64,000 nt of DNA, taken from positions 52,704 to 116,703 of the forward strand of contig CAIXGR010000075.1 of NCBI GenBank assembly GCA_903919075.1, written 5' to 3'. Both the position numbers and the translations under genes were made by a program. The first letter of the stretch is position 1. Every line of letters begins with the position of its first letter. The stretch is from an uncultured Bacteroidota bacterium. GTDB taxonomy: Bacteria > Bacteroidota > Bacteroidia > Chitinophagales > LD1. This document shows positions 8,550 through 16,557 of the stretch, piece after piece. Under the pieces are notes generated by a model, which saw only the letters and a program-made list of their open reading frames with translations, was not told where the DNA came from and did no database searches.

Positions 8550-9028
8550 TTGCTCGCTATCCATTCGAATCTTTTTCTAAACCCTTCATAAACCCTTCTT
8601 TCCTTTTCATCCTTTGCCGTTTTAATGGTGCTATTAATGCTTCTCAAAAATTGTTCTGTTAGTTCTTTGCTAATTTCAACTTGCGAACTTTGTCCATAAG
8701 CGTCCGAAGACTGTGAAGCCCCTTCTATGTAATATTTCAAATAATCTGTTCCGCCTCTTATCAATAGTTGTTGACCCAGTATGTGAAATTTATTATATAT
8801 ACACCACGCTTCTTTAGAGTATTTTCCAAGCTCAAGATAAAGGTCCCGAACGAGTTCAAGTTTTACTGTGCCAATCTGCGGAATAAGAAACTCACAAAGC
8901 TCTGCTCTAAATTTGTAATTGTCATCCTGGAATTTGGCACCGTGTTGTCCATTCCAATCAAATTTTATTTTGTCAAAATCCACTAGGGAATAATTATCAG
9001 CGAATAATTGAAGTGTTGTGTTGTCCAT
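8546..9028 (-). CDS. Unknown protein paired with the crystallin-J1-like gene
   Basis: 160 aa, no signal peptide or membrane segment, predicted mostly helical. I do not recognise the family. Notable stretches are FDWNGQHGAKFQDDNY near the N-terminus, a Leu-rich middle (VKLELVRDLYLELGKY) and a charged C-terminus (TAKDEKERRVYEGFRKRFEW). Its stop overlaps the next start by 4 bp (ATGA), so the two proteins are probably made in a fixed ratio and may interact. It lies 30 bp after the TlpA-like gene, in the same direction. Confidence 0.65.
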   Translation of the reverse strand: MDNTTLQLFADNYSLVDFDKIKFDWNGQHGAKFQDDNYKFRAELCEFLIPQIGTVKLELVRDLYLELGKYSKEAWCIYNKFHILGQQLLIRGGTDYLKYYIEGASQSSDAYGQSSQVEISKELTEQFLRSINSTIKTAKDEKERRVYEGFRKRFEWIASK

Positions 9029-9058
9029 CTTTTAAGTTCATTTTTGCTAACCGGCACA

Positions 9059-10522
9059 CTACTTCCTCAACTCATTTTCCAATTCGCTTGCGGTCATGGG
9101 TTTGGCTATTATTTTCTTTTGCTTGTCTAATAGCAGCATAGTGGGCGTGCCGGTAACATTATAGTCTTTGGCAACCTTACTGCCCCAACCTTTAAGTTCC
9201 GAGCAATTAATCCAGTTGTAGTTGCCATCGTTAATAAATTTCTTCCACAGGGTTGAGTCGGTATCAATAGAATAAGCCAGCACTTCTAATTTTTTATGTG
9301 CAAGGCCACTGTTTATACTTTCGTAAACCACCTTTACCGGCGGCAACACAGTAGTGCAGTGCGGGCACCAGCTCGACCAAAATAAGACCAGCATATAATC
9401 AGTATTAATTTCAGAAAGCTTAACGGGCTTACCGTTAATGTCATTCATCTCAATACCAGGTGCGGGCTGGCCGATAGCCAGTTTTTTCATTTTTTCAGCT
9501 TTAATTGAATAGTCATCCTTCAACTCATCATTTTTGCAAGAGGTGGCCAAGTATTTGTCGGTAATATATAGCACCACTTCTTCCATGCCTACTTTTTCAA
9601 ATCCTTTAGTAAGATATACCAGCACATAATTGTTAACAGCGTCATTTACCTTTACCTTACTTGCAACAACATCGGTAGCCTTCTTATATTCCTGTGCCTG
9701 CTGTACTGATGTGCGCTGTTTATCGTAGAACAATGACATAAACGACATTATTTTATCGGGAAGCAAACTGGTGCGCAATATTATGGTATCGGTAAAATCT
9801 ACATCATCCAAAAAATGGGCCTTTATATATTCACTTCTCTCTAAATCGGTCATTTTCTGCGTTGCCTCTACAAACTTGAAGAAGCTGGGCTTTTGCTGAA
9901 TTTTTATAATTCGGGCGGCAACGGTATTTGCATTTTTTTCAAGAAAGCCACTAACATACTTTTGTTGCTCTGCCAACACTTTTTGAAAATGCTTTTCTAT
10001 TTCATCATAAAAGCCATCTGTGTGCGGATAAAAGCGCAGGGTTTGACTTAAAATTTCTAACCGGTCCTGATATTGATGTTTCATGGTACGAAAAAAATCG
10101 TAATACAACCGGTTTTCGTCAGATTCAATAACCCTTAGGCTATCAATTACATACCCAAACGTAGTGTTAAACTTTATGTTAGCGTAATTGAAAATAAGGT
10201 CGATATTGTTTTCTTCACTGCTGGTTAAATCGGGTTTATAGGTTCTACCCAACAATAATTTGTAAATGCCAATTGGCATGTTTCCGGCAATTTGCATTTG
10301 AAAATTGCCGCCGCTATCGCAAACTACCGAATCGATTTTTTTCAAATCATCGCCATGCACCGAGGCGAGGTATATCTTTTTTTGAGATAAGCCCTTAACA
10401 GTTCCCTTTACATAATAAGTTTCAGCGGCTGATGGTTTGCCCCCTGATGGTTCTGCACTGCTTGCTTTGCAGGCAAACACGAACAGGAAAAATACTGTAA
10501 CAATTGAGTTGTATAAATTCAT
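9059..10522 (-). CDS. TlpA-family thioredoxin-like lipoprotein with DUF4369-like N-terminus
   Basis: 487 aa. The N-terminal signal ends in a lipobox-like VFAC (about Cys18), so outer-face lipidation is plausible. Residues about 35-130 (YYVKGTVKGLSQKKIYLAS, then YKLLLG) look like the DUF4369 domain that precedes many Bacteroidota TlpA proteins. Residues about 345-487 are a thioredoxin fold with GQPAPGIEMNDINGKPVKLS, active site FWSSWCPHC and the cis-Pro loop TGTPTMLLLD. The expected role is a periplasmic thiol-disulfide reductase. The middle is helical. A near-perfect -7 element sits just upstream of the start. Confidence 0.88.
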   Translation of the reverse strand: MNLYNSIVTVFFLFVFACKASSAEPSGGKPSAAETYYVKGTVKGLSQKKIYLASVHGDDLKKIDSVVCDSGGNFQMQIAGNMPIGIYKLLLGRTYKPDLTSSEENNIDLIFNYANIKFNTTFGYVIDSLRVIESDENRLYYDFFRTMKHQYQDRLEILSQTLRFYPHTDGFYDEIEKHFQKVLAEQQKYVSGFLEKNANTVAARIIKIQQKPSFFKFVEATQKMTDLERSEYIKAHFLDDVDFTDTIILRTSLLPDKIMSFMSLFYDKQRTSVQQAQEYKKATDVVASKVKVNDAVNNYVLVYLTKGFEKVGMEEVVLYITDKYLATSCKNDELKDDYSIKAEKMKKLAIGQPAPGIEMNDINGKPVKLSEINTDYMLVLFWSSWCPHCTTVLPPVKVVYESINSGLAHKKLEVLAYSIDTDSTLWKKFINDGNYNWINCSELKGWGSKVAKDYNVTGTPTMLLLDKQKKIIAKPMTASELENELRK

Positions 10523-10529
10523 AATTTTT

Positions 10530-10537
10530 CAAAGATA
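10530..10537 (-). promoter_or_regulatory. -7 element before the TlpA-like gene, possible leaderless start
   Basis: TATCTTTG on the minus strand fits TAnnTTTG exactly. The -33 region has only a partial match (CTTG about 21 nt upstream). The start codon is at 10520-10522, about 8 nt beyond the -7 box, so the transcript may have almost no leader. Confidence 0.5.
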
Positions 10538-10747
10538 TATAAAGAACCTTTTGCTTTGCAAGAGATTGATAAGCAAATAAACACAAGCTTTTTAGTTTCA
10601 AACATACATTGCATTTTTTTGCTATTTAATTTTAGGTTTTTTCACATTAATAATAGCTTTACCTTGTAAACCGGTAATCAATACCATAGCCGAGATTACA
10701 AATTTATTCTGTTTATCTTTATAGCAGCTTAACCATAAAATCAACAA

Positions 10748-12133
10748 ATGAAAGGAACAAAATTTTACATTATTGCTTTATGTATTTTATTCTGCATGCC
10801 CTGTTTTGCACAATTGGAGGTTGATCACCCGATAGAGCTGACTGGCTCAGGAACCAATGCAAAAGTTACAGGCATACAAAGTGTAACCGGCTCGCGCGAT
10901 GCTACAAGTGTAGAAGCCGTACAAAAGGGAAGCTTTATTTATGCCACTGCTACAGGTTCGGGCAATAATTTTAATGTAAATATTACTCCTGCTTTAAGTG
11001 CATACCAATCGGGCATGGTATTCAATTTTGTATCTAACCAAACTGTAACAGGTGCCTCAACATTAAACGTAAACAATCTGGGCCCAAGTGCCATTAAAAA
11101 GAGCGTAAATATGGATCTTACGGGTTGCGAAATTGAAAACGGGCAGGTGGTAACTGTTGTATACGATGGAACAAATTTTCAAATGACTTCGGTAACCTCT
11201 CTTTTAGGTTCAGCTCCTTCCGGTGCTAATGCCGGACCAGATCAGCTTAATGTTTCGGGCTATGCAACTATTACTTTAGCTGCAAACACACCATCAAACG
11301 GCACTGGTGTATGGAGTATTTTAAGCGGGCAAGGAGGTAATATTACTAATACTTCAAACCCCACCAGTACGTTTACAGGCCAGCCATCTACAACATATAT
11401 TCTTCAATGGACCGTATCAAATTCATGCGGTACCAGCTCCGATTCAGTTACTATTTCCTTTTCAGCATCTTGTTATCAACCAGGCAATCAAACATTCGGC
11501 TATACCGGTTCGCAGCAAATATTTACTGTTCCCTGCGATGTTACCTCAGTTACTATTGAATGCTGGGGGGCGCAAGGCGGTGGTGGCTCCAACACCGGTG
11601 GCCACGGCGGTTATGCCAAAGGTGATTTGGCTGTAACCACTGGACAAACCTTATACGTTTATGTTGGGCAAGCTGGCAGTGGGTCCGGATCGGGCGAAAC
11701 CTTTGGTGGTGGAGGAAACGGTGGATATTCCGACAGGGGTTCAGGCGGTGGCGCTTCCGATGTAAGATCAGGTGGCAATGCAATTGCCAATAGAGTTATT
11801 GTAGCCGGCGGTGGCGGTGGTACCAATACAGGCGGCACCGGTGGTGCGGGTGGTGGAAATACCGGCGGCAATGGCAGCGATGGCAATTCGTTTGGAGGCA
11901 CGCAAAACACTTACGGCACCGGTAGTTGCTGCCCTTGCAACGCACCAACACAAGGCAACGGACAGGATGGTTATTGCGGCGGTTGTAACGGCGCAGGTGG
12001 TGGTGGTGGATATTATGGTGGCGGGGCTTGCACCCAAGGCGGTGGTGGCAGCGGTTACGTTAGCGGCGTTACCAACTCTTCTATGCAAAACGGACTACAA
12101 ACTGGCAACGGACAAATAAAGTTTACTTGGTAA
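10748..12133 (+). CDS. Secreted glycine-rich domain protein (paralogue 1)
   Basis: 461 aa with a Sec signal peptide (MKGTKFYIIALCILFCMPCF, cut near AQ). Residues about 20-150 are a beta-rich region with VTGASTLNVNNLGPSAIKKS, similar to phage-tail or collar-like surface proteins. About 155-240 is an Ig/PKD-like segment (TYILQWTVSNSCGTSSDSVT). About 250-461 is a glycine-rich domain opening with GYTGSQQIFTVPCDVTSVTI and continuing with GGGG-rich loops, including a Cys-rich patch TGSCCPCNAP. It ends GNGQIKFTW. No YPNP-type T9SS tail is seen. The C-terminal domain is paralogous to the gene at 19109. Surface or matrix role inferred. Confidence 0.85.
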   Translation: MKGTKFYIIALCILFCMPCFAQLEVDHPIELTGSGTNAKVTGIQSVTGSRDATSVEAVQKGSFIYATATGSGNNFNVNITPALSAYQSGMVFNFVSNQTVTGASTLNVNNLGPSAIKKSVNMDLTGCEIENGQVVTVVYDGTNFQMTSVTSLLGSAPSGANAGPDQLNVSGYATITLAANTPSNGTGVWSILSGQGGNITNTSNPTSTFTGQPSTTYILQWTVSNSCGTSSDSVTISFSASCYQPGNQTFGYTGSQQIFTVPCDVTSVTIECWGAQGGGGSNTGGHGGYAKGDLAVTTGQTLYVYVGQAGSGSGSGETFGGGGNGGYSDRGSGGGASDVRSGGNAIANRVIVAGGGGGTNTGGTGGAGGGNTGGNGSDGNSFGGTQNTYGTGSCCPCNAPTQGNGQDGYCGGCNGAGGGGGYYGGGACTQGGGGSGYVSGVTNSSMQNGLQTGNGQIKFTW

Positions 12134-12143
12134 TTTCCACTAT

Positions 12144-12668
12144 TCAACGCTTGTCATAGTTTCTTTCGGGTAAAGCAGCTACATCAATTTTTACGTAGGG
12201 CAATAGCTTATCGTAATGCTCATCGGTCATTACAAAAAGCCTTTTCAGATCGGTAGGCTTGTAAAATTTTGCACCTTTATCTTTGTAATGCTCAATTGTC
12301 ATGGCTTGCTTTTCTGTAAAGCCTAATCTCATCCACTCAGCCACACCAATTTTGTTGGGGTCAAAAACGAAATAGCTTTCAGCAGGCTTCTTAAAGTATA
12401 CATGCGCTTGACTTTTCTTTTCTATAGCTGCGGCAGTATCAATCCTTGTGGTATCAGCAGAAACTGTAACCTCTGCATGGCGGTTATATGCTTTGGTAAA
12501 ATCAGCAATTTCCTTCTCGCATTTTGAATTGTCGATATGCTCAACAGGCTTAAAATAGAAATAAGCCTTAGGCGCAACTATAATAAGCATCGCAAGAACA
12601 ACCAATACTATAACAGCATTGCGCTCTCCTTTTGTAAAAGTGAAATATTGTTCCAGCCATTTCCACAT
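12144..12668 (-). CDS. Membrane-anchored helix-hairpin-helix (ComEA-like) protein
   Basis: 174 aa. One N-terminal membrane helix, residues about 18-36 (NAVIVLVVLAMLIIVAPKAY). The outer part has a spacer and, from about residue 108, a helix-hairpin-helix region: KIGVAEWMRLGFTEKQAMTI, EHYKDKGAKFYKPTDLKRLF. Such Bacteroidota proteins are annotated as helix-hairpin-helix or ComEA-like and may bind DNA in the periplasm. It converges with the glycine-rich gene and follows the rplJ terminator in the same direction. Confidence 0.75.
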   Translation of the reverse strand: MWKWLEQYFTFTKGERNAVIVLVVLAMLIIVAPKAYFYFKPVEHIDNSKCEKEIADFTKAYNRHAEVTVSADTTRIDTAAAIEKKSQAHVYFKKPAESYFVFDPNKIGVAEWMRLGFTEKQAMTIEHYKDKGAKFYKPTDLKRLFVMTDEHYDKLLPYVKIDVAALPERNYDKR

Positions 12669-12710
12669 AGATATTAAAAATATAAATTAACTGACAATAG
12701 AAAAATAAAA

Positions 12711-12736
12711 AAAGCCCCGACTATTAGTCGAGGCTT
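12711..12736 (-). terminator. Rho-independent terminator of the secE-rplJ operon
   Basis: On the minus strand the stem AGCCTCGACT pairs with AGTCGGGGCT (one G-U pair) around a 3-nt loop, followed by a run of T. It lies 25 bp after the rplJ stop, exactly where rplL would normally begin, so transcription ends without an L7/L12 gene. Confidence 0.88.
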
Positions 12737-12759
12737 TCGTGTCTTATTTGAATATAGTT

Positions 12760-13284
12760 TTAGTTCGAGCGATCTTCCAATGCTTTCACCAAACCAGCAA
12801 TTTTTTGCGATGATGAAGCTTGTAATGCACCAATAACATTTTGTGCAGGAGATTGAAGCATAGAAATAATGTCGCCAATCAATTCCTTCTTGCTCTTCAG
12901 CTTTGCTAATACAGCAAGTTGGTTATCGCCTACAAACACATCAGTATCAATATAAGCGCCTTTCAACAAAGGCATTTTGTTTGTTTTACGGAACTCTGTT
13001 AACACCTTAGCGGCAGATGCACCATCGGTGGCAAACATTACACCTGTAGGGCCGTGTAAAAGCGGGAACAATGCCTCATAAGTTGAACCTGTTTGTTCAA
13101 GCGCTATCTTGATCAATGTATTTTTAGATACACGATATTCGATACCCGAGTTAAAACAAAGTCTGCGAAATTTATTTACCTTCTCAACAGTAAGTGTTGA
13201 TGAATCGGTTAAATAAAAATATGTTGAATTGCTGAATTTTTCTTTCAGCGTTGCTATTTCCTGGTTTTTTTTATTTTTTTCCAT
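12760..13284 (-). CDS. rplJ: 50S ribosomal protein L10
   Basis: Base of the L7/L12 stalk, 174 aa. The start MEKNKKNQEIATLKEKFSNS, the core TVEKVNKFRRLCFNSGIEYR with VSKNTLIKIAL, the loop LLHGPTGVMFATD and the C-terminal helix that carries L7/L12 (NVIGALQASSSQKIAGLVKA) are all present. Normally rplL follows within about 50 bp; here a terminator follows instead and the next gene is unrelated. Confidence 0.97.
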   Translation of the reverse strand: MEKNKKNQEIATLKEKFSNSTYFYLTDSSTLTVEKVNKFRRLCFNSGIEYRVSKNTLIKIALEQTGSTYEALFPLLHGPTGVMFATDGASAAKVLTEFRKTNKMPLLKGAYIDTDVFVGDNQLAVLAKLKSKKELIGDIISMLQSPAQNVIGALQASSSQKIAGLVKALEDRSN

Positions 13285-13320
13285 GTTTTCTTTGATTTAG
13301 AATTTTGGCTATTGCCTAAA

Positions 13321-14013
13321 TTATGCCTCTGAATTTTTGTAATCAATGTTAATTCCGGGGCTCATGGTTGATGCCATGCTGATGCCTTTAAAATAAACTC
13401 CTTTAGCTGAACCTGGTTTCATTTTAGCAAGCACACCTAAAAGCATTTCAGCGTTTTCGTTGATTTGCTGAGCTGTGAAAGATACACGGCCTACTGAAGT
13501 ATGAACGATACCAAACTTATCAACCTTGAAAGCAATTTTACCCTTCTTCACTTCTTCTACTGCTTTACCAACTTCAGGTGTTACAGTGCCCGATTTAGGG
13601 TTTGGCATTAAGTTACGAGGGCCTAATATCTTACCTATCTTGGCAATTTTAGCCATAACGTTAGGCGATGCAATTACTACATCAAAATCTGTCCAGCCTG
13701 ATTCAATTTTTTGAACAAACTCTTCCAGTCCAACAAAATCAGCACCCGATTTTCTTGCTTCATCTTCCTTATCAGGCGAAGTAAGCACCAATACGCGTTT
13801 TGTTTTTCCTGTTCCGTGAGGTAATGCTGCCGTGCCTCTTACAGCCTGGTCAGCTTTTTTAGGGTCAATGCCCAATTGAATATGCAAATCAACAGAAGCG
13901 TCGAATTTGCAGGTAGTTGTTTCCTTTACAAGCTTTGCAGCGTCAGAAAGGTTGTACAGTTTGTTGATATCAACTTTACCCTGTACGGCTTTTCTTTTTT
14001 TAGTCAGTTTCAT
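13321..14013 (-). CDS. rplA: 50S ribosomal protein L1
   Basis: L1 stalk protein that moves deacylated tRNA out of the E site; in E. coli it represses its own operon. 230 aa. Motifs: [60 protein letters not shown] and the C-terminal [20 protein letters not shown]. Position between rplK and rplJ is standard. The 126-bp gap to rplK is unusually long and carries AATTCGGAA repeats. Confidence 0.98.
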   Translation of the reverse strand: MKLTKKRKAVQGKVDINKLYNLSDAAKLVKETTTCKFDASVDLHIQLGIDPKKADQAVRGTAALPHGTGKTKRVLVLTSPDKEDEARKSGADFVGLEEFVQKIESGWTDFDVVIASPNVMAKIAKIGKILGPRNLMPNPKSGTVTPEVGKAVEEVKKGKIAFKVDKFGIVHTSVGRVSFTAQQINENAEMLLGVLAKMKPGSAKGVYFKGISMASTMSPGINIDYKNSEA

Positions 14014-14079
14014 TGTTTGGTTTTTTGAGGTCAGCGGGCCAATGGAGCCCTCCCTCGGTTATAAAAATAAGTATGAATG

Positions 14080-14137
14080 TGGAACTCGGAATGCGGAATT
14101 TAAAAACTTCCGAATTCCGAATTCTAACTTCCGAATT
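14080..14137. repeat. Clustered TTCCGAATT palindromic repeats between rplK and rplA
   Basis: Within 58 bp the word CTTCCGAATT occurs at 14107-14116 and 14128-14137, ATTCCGAATTC lies between them, and the opposite-strand forms CTCGGAAT and GCGGAATTT lie at 14085-14101. Together they can fold as a long imperfect hairpin. Related words occur upstream of rplF (about 5850) and between rplN and rpsQ (about 56565-56630). Confidence 0.6.
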
Positions 14138-14139
14138 AA

Positions 14140-14568
14140 TTAATATCCTTCAACGTTAAAGCCTGCGCTTTTTGCCGAACCTGCAACCATGCTCATGGCC
14201 GATTCAACAGTAAAGCAGTTCAAGTCAGGCATTTTTTCTTCAGCAATTTTCTTGATGATATCTTTGCTAACAGTACCAATTTTCTTTCTGTTAGGCTCAG
14301 CTGAACCGGCAGTCTTCTTAGTATATTCCATCAACAAGGCGTGAACCGGTGGTGTTTTGATAATAAACTCAAAACTTTTGTCACTGTAAACAGTAATTAC
14401 AACAGGCAAAATTTTACCTATTCTATCCTGCGTGAGGGCGTTAAACCGCTTGCAGAATTCCATAATGTTTACACCTTTCGAACCTAATGCCGGACCAATT
14501 GGAGGAGCCGGGTTTGCTTGTCCACCTTTTACTTGTAATTTGATGAACGCTTGAATTTCCTTTGCCAT
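14140..14568 (-). CDS. rplK: 50S ribosomal protein L11
   Basis: GTPase-associated-centre protein, 142 aa, also needed for the stringent response through RelA. The N-terminal domain has [40 protein letters not shown]; the C-terminal RNA-binding domain has [20 protein letters not shown] and [18 protein letters not shown]. Located 32 bp after nusG in the conserved order. Confidence 0.98.
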   Translation of the reverse strand: MAKEIQAFIKLQVKGGQANPAPPIGPALGSKGVNIMEFCKRFNALTQDRIGKILPVVITVYSDKSFEFIIKTPPVHALLMEYTKKTAGSAEPNRKKIGTVSKDIIKKIAEEKMPDLNCFTVESAMSMVAGSAKSAGFNVEGY

Positions 14569-14600
14569 ATATCTATTATTAAACTAATTTAAATTGAATG

Positions 14601-15134
14601 TTAAGCTATTTTCTCTACCTGCATAAAGCTTACTTCTACAGGTGTTTTTCTTCCGAATATTTTTACAATTACTTTTAACTTCTTCTTATCGTTATTAATT
14701 TCTTCAATAGTGCCTATAAAGTCGTTAAAGGGCCCATCGGTAATTTTCACATCTTCATTAATAATAAACGGCTCGGCAATAGTTTCACCGGCGTTCATCA
14801 TTTCATCTGCCTTACCTAAAACTTTATATTCTTCAGCCTTAGATAGCGTTCCCAAAAATCCCAACACGCCATGCACTTGTCTTACTGTAGTCCATTGTTC
14901 CTGGGTCATTTTTGCATCTTCCACTTCCATATATATATAACCCGGGAAGAGTGTTTTTTCTTTAATTGTCTTTTTACCTGCTTTAATGGTATAAACTTTT
15001 TCAGTAGGAACAAGGATGTTGGTTACAATCTTATCCCACTTCGAACGGTTTATTTCAAGCAACACGTGCTCGCGAATCTTGCGTTCCTGTCCGCTAATTA
15101 CACGAACCACATACCATTTTTTACCTTCTGCCAT
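14601..15134 (-). CDS. nusG: Transcription elongation/antitermination factor NusG
   Basis: 177 aa. NGN domain at the N-terminus (KKWYVVRVISGQERKIREHV, LFPGYIYMEVEDAKMTQEQW, VHGVLGFLG) and a C-terminal KOW domain (VKITDGPFNDFIGTIEEINN, VIVKIFGRKTPVEVSFMQVE). It couples RNA polymerase to the ribosome. Only 11 bp separate it from secE. Confidence 0.98.
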   Translation of the reverse strand: MAEGKKWYVVRVISGQERKIREHVLLEINRSKWDKIVTNILVPTEKVYTIKAGKKTIKEKTLFPGYIYMEVEDAKMTQEQWTTVRQVHGVLGFLGTLSKAEEYKVLGKADEMMNAGETIAEPFIINEDVKITDGPFNDFIGTIEEINNDKKKLKVIVKIFGRKTPVEVSFMQVEKIA

Positions 15135-15145
15135 TTTTTTACTTA

Positions 15146-15364
15146 TTAGCCTTTTGGTATCGGTGTCGATCCGATAATTAGTTTATAAACTTCAGTTGTG
15201 CCGTATTTAAAAAACACGTCAATGCCTAACACTACCACCGAAATGATAACTGCGGCAACCAATACGATAACAGCGCTATCTTGTAACTCGCCCCATGTAG
15301 GCCAGGTCACTTTGTGCATCAACTCATCGTATGCCTCTTCAAAATATAATGTTATTTTATTCAT
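15146..15364 (-). CDS. secE: Preprotein translocase subunit SecE
   Basis: 72 aa single-span form. The cytosolic amphipathic helix YFEEAYDELMHKVTWPTWGE carries the SecE signature KVTWPT, and one membrane helix follows (AVIVLVAAVIISVVVLGIDV). It stabilises SecY. It lies between tRNA-Trp and nusG as in many bacteria. Confidence 0.97.
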   Translation of the reverse strand: MNKITLYFEEAYDELMHKVTWPTWGELQDSAVIVLVAAVIISVVVLGIDVFFKYGTTEVYKLIIGSTPIPKG

Positions 15365-15441
15365 TCGTTTTATTTCTTAATCCTTTTAAGCAAAATATTT
15401 TGCTACTAACTATGTCCTCTTTTCCCCCTCGTGAATATTTG

Positions 15442-15512
15442 CAGGGGCAGCCAGATTCGAACTGACGTCAACGGTTTTGGAGACCGCTATTCTACCACTG
15501 AACTATGCCCCT
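15442..15512 (-). tRNA. tRNA-Trp (anticodon CCA)
   Basis: On the minus strand the acceptor arm AGGGGCA pairs with TGCCCCT, the discriminator is G, the anticodon stem GCGGT/ACCGT encloses loop CTCCAAA with anticodon CCA, and the T loop TTCGAAT is present. The 3' CCA is not encoded. It precedes secE by about 77 nt and shares its promoter, the familiar tRNA-Trp-secE-nusG arrangement. Confidence 0.96.
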
Positions 15513-15563
15513 AAATTCCATTTTAACACCAAAACCGCATTAAACCTCGCTCCAAAAGGGACG

Positions 15564-15593
15564 CAAATATAACCAGATACGCGAATTTTCAAA
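15564..15593 (-). promoter_or_regulatory. Promoter of tRNA-Trp-secE-nusG-rplKAJ
   Basis: Minus-strand TTTG (15590-15593), 18 nt, then TATATTTG (15564-15571). Downstream is CGTCCCTTTT (15554-15563) and, after 9 more nt, GTTTAATGCG, both shared with the infA leader at equal spacing. The AACTCTG box seen at the other three ribosomal promoters is absent. The rest of the 319-bp gap up to aroE is AT-rich, with a 13-bp direct repeat AAAAAACTATGTC at 15648 and 15746. Confidence 0.8.
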
Positions 15594-15831
15594 AGGTAAT
15601 GACATTCATAATTTTAAGCCCCCGAAATTTATTCAGTTAGTTATCATAAAAAACTATGTCTTATAACGTGTCAACTACTACTAATCACACCCAACAAAGG
15701 GGTAACACTTTTAAAATTAAATAATTGATTATCATATTGTTAATTAAAAAACTATGTCACCACCTGTTACTCCCTCTTTAAACATAATATATTGACAATC
15801 AAGTAATTAATATTTTATATCAAAACAGCCC

Positions 15832-16557
15832 TTAGCTCCAAATTTCCCAACTTTTTTCAGCCTGCAATTCCAGCATTTCTTCTCCATTTTTTGTTTGGGC
15901 TCCGTTCTGTTTGCCCTTTTTAAGAAACAATGTTTCGGCAGGATTATACACCAAATCGAAAAAAAAGTCTTTTTCAGTTACCTTTTCGTACGGAATTTCA
16001 GGAGCAGCTTCCTTTTGTGGAAACATACCCAACGGCGTGGTATTGATAAAAAGATTCGAGTCTTTTAAATGCCCCTCAATTTGAGAATATATAATACAGT
16101 TACCTTTTTCAGTTCTTGAAACTAACTTGAAAGGTATCTTCAACTTTTTCAAAACATAGCACACCGCTTTCGATGAACCACCGGTGCCCAGAACAAAGAC
16201 AATTGCAACCGAAGATTTCAAAAAGCCACTCACAGATTTTTCAAATCCATATACATCGGTATTGTAACCTTTCAGTTTTCCATTTTCAATTTTAATACAG
16301 TTCACCGCCCCTATTTCACGCGCCTCGTCATTTATATCATCTAAAAACGGAATTATGTCTTCTTTATAAGGAATAGTAACATTCAAGCCCACAAGCTCAG
16401 GCTGGCTTTTAACTAAGGGTATAAACTCTTCAATAGAAGTTATTGGAAACAAACTATAACTGCAATCGCTTATTTTTTCGCGCCTGAATTTTTCTTCAAA
16501 ATATTTTTGCGAGAACGAGTGTGTTAGGGGATATCCTATTAACCCGAATTTTCTCAT
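15832..16557 (-). CDS. aroE: Shikimate dehydrogenase
   Basis: 241 aa. It reduces 3-dehydroshikimate with NADPH in aromatic amino acid synthesis. The substrate domain has GYPLTHSFSQKYF and GLNVTIPYKEDIIPFLDDIN, with the catalytic Lys in PYK. AVNCIKIENGKLKGYNTDVY is the AroE signature with the catalytic Asp. The nucleotide loop is VLGTGGSSKAVCYVL. The length is short but normal for Bacteroidota. ATG overlaps the stop of the upstream dedA gene by 4 bp (ATGA), so the two are coupled. Confidence 0.95.
   Translation of the reverse strand: MRKFGLIGYPLTHSFSQKYFEEKFRREKISDCSYSLFPITSIEEFIPLVKSQPELVGLNVTIPYKEDIIPFLDDINDEAREIGAVNCIKIENGKLKGYNTDVYGFEKSVSGFLKSSVAIVFVLGTGGSSKAVCYVLKKLKIPFKLVSRTEKGNCIIYSQIEGHLKDSNLFINTTPLGMFPQKEAAPEIPYEKVTEKDFFFDLVYNPAETLFLKKGKQNGAQTKNGEEMLELQAEKSWEIWS

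Noticed and set aside
11800..12060. Repetitive GGCGGT tracts considered as a CRISPR or tandem repeat array
   Set aside because: There are no constant-length repeats with unique spacers; the pattern is codon repetition for glycine. No CRISPR array or cas gene is seen anywhere in the window.
11553..12119. Long ORFs on both strands and other frames inside the glycine-rich domain of the first secreted protein (also 20093-20741 in the second)
   Set aside because: They arise from GGT/GGC/GCC codon repeats that lack stop codons in all frames. Their products are low-complexity (His/Arg-, Pro- or Ala/Val-rich), have no start context and no homology pattern.
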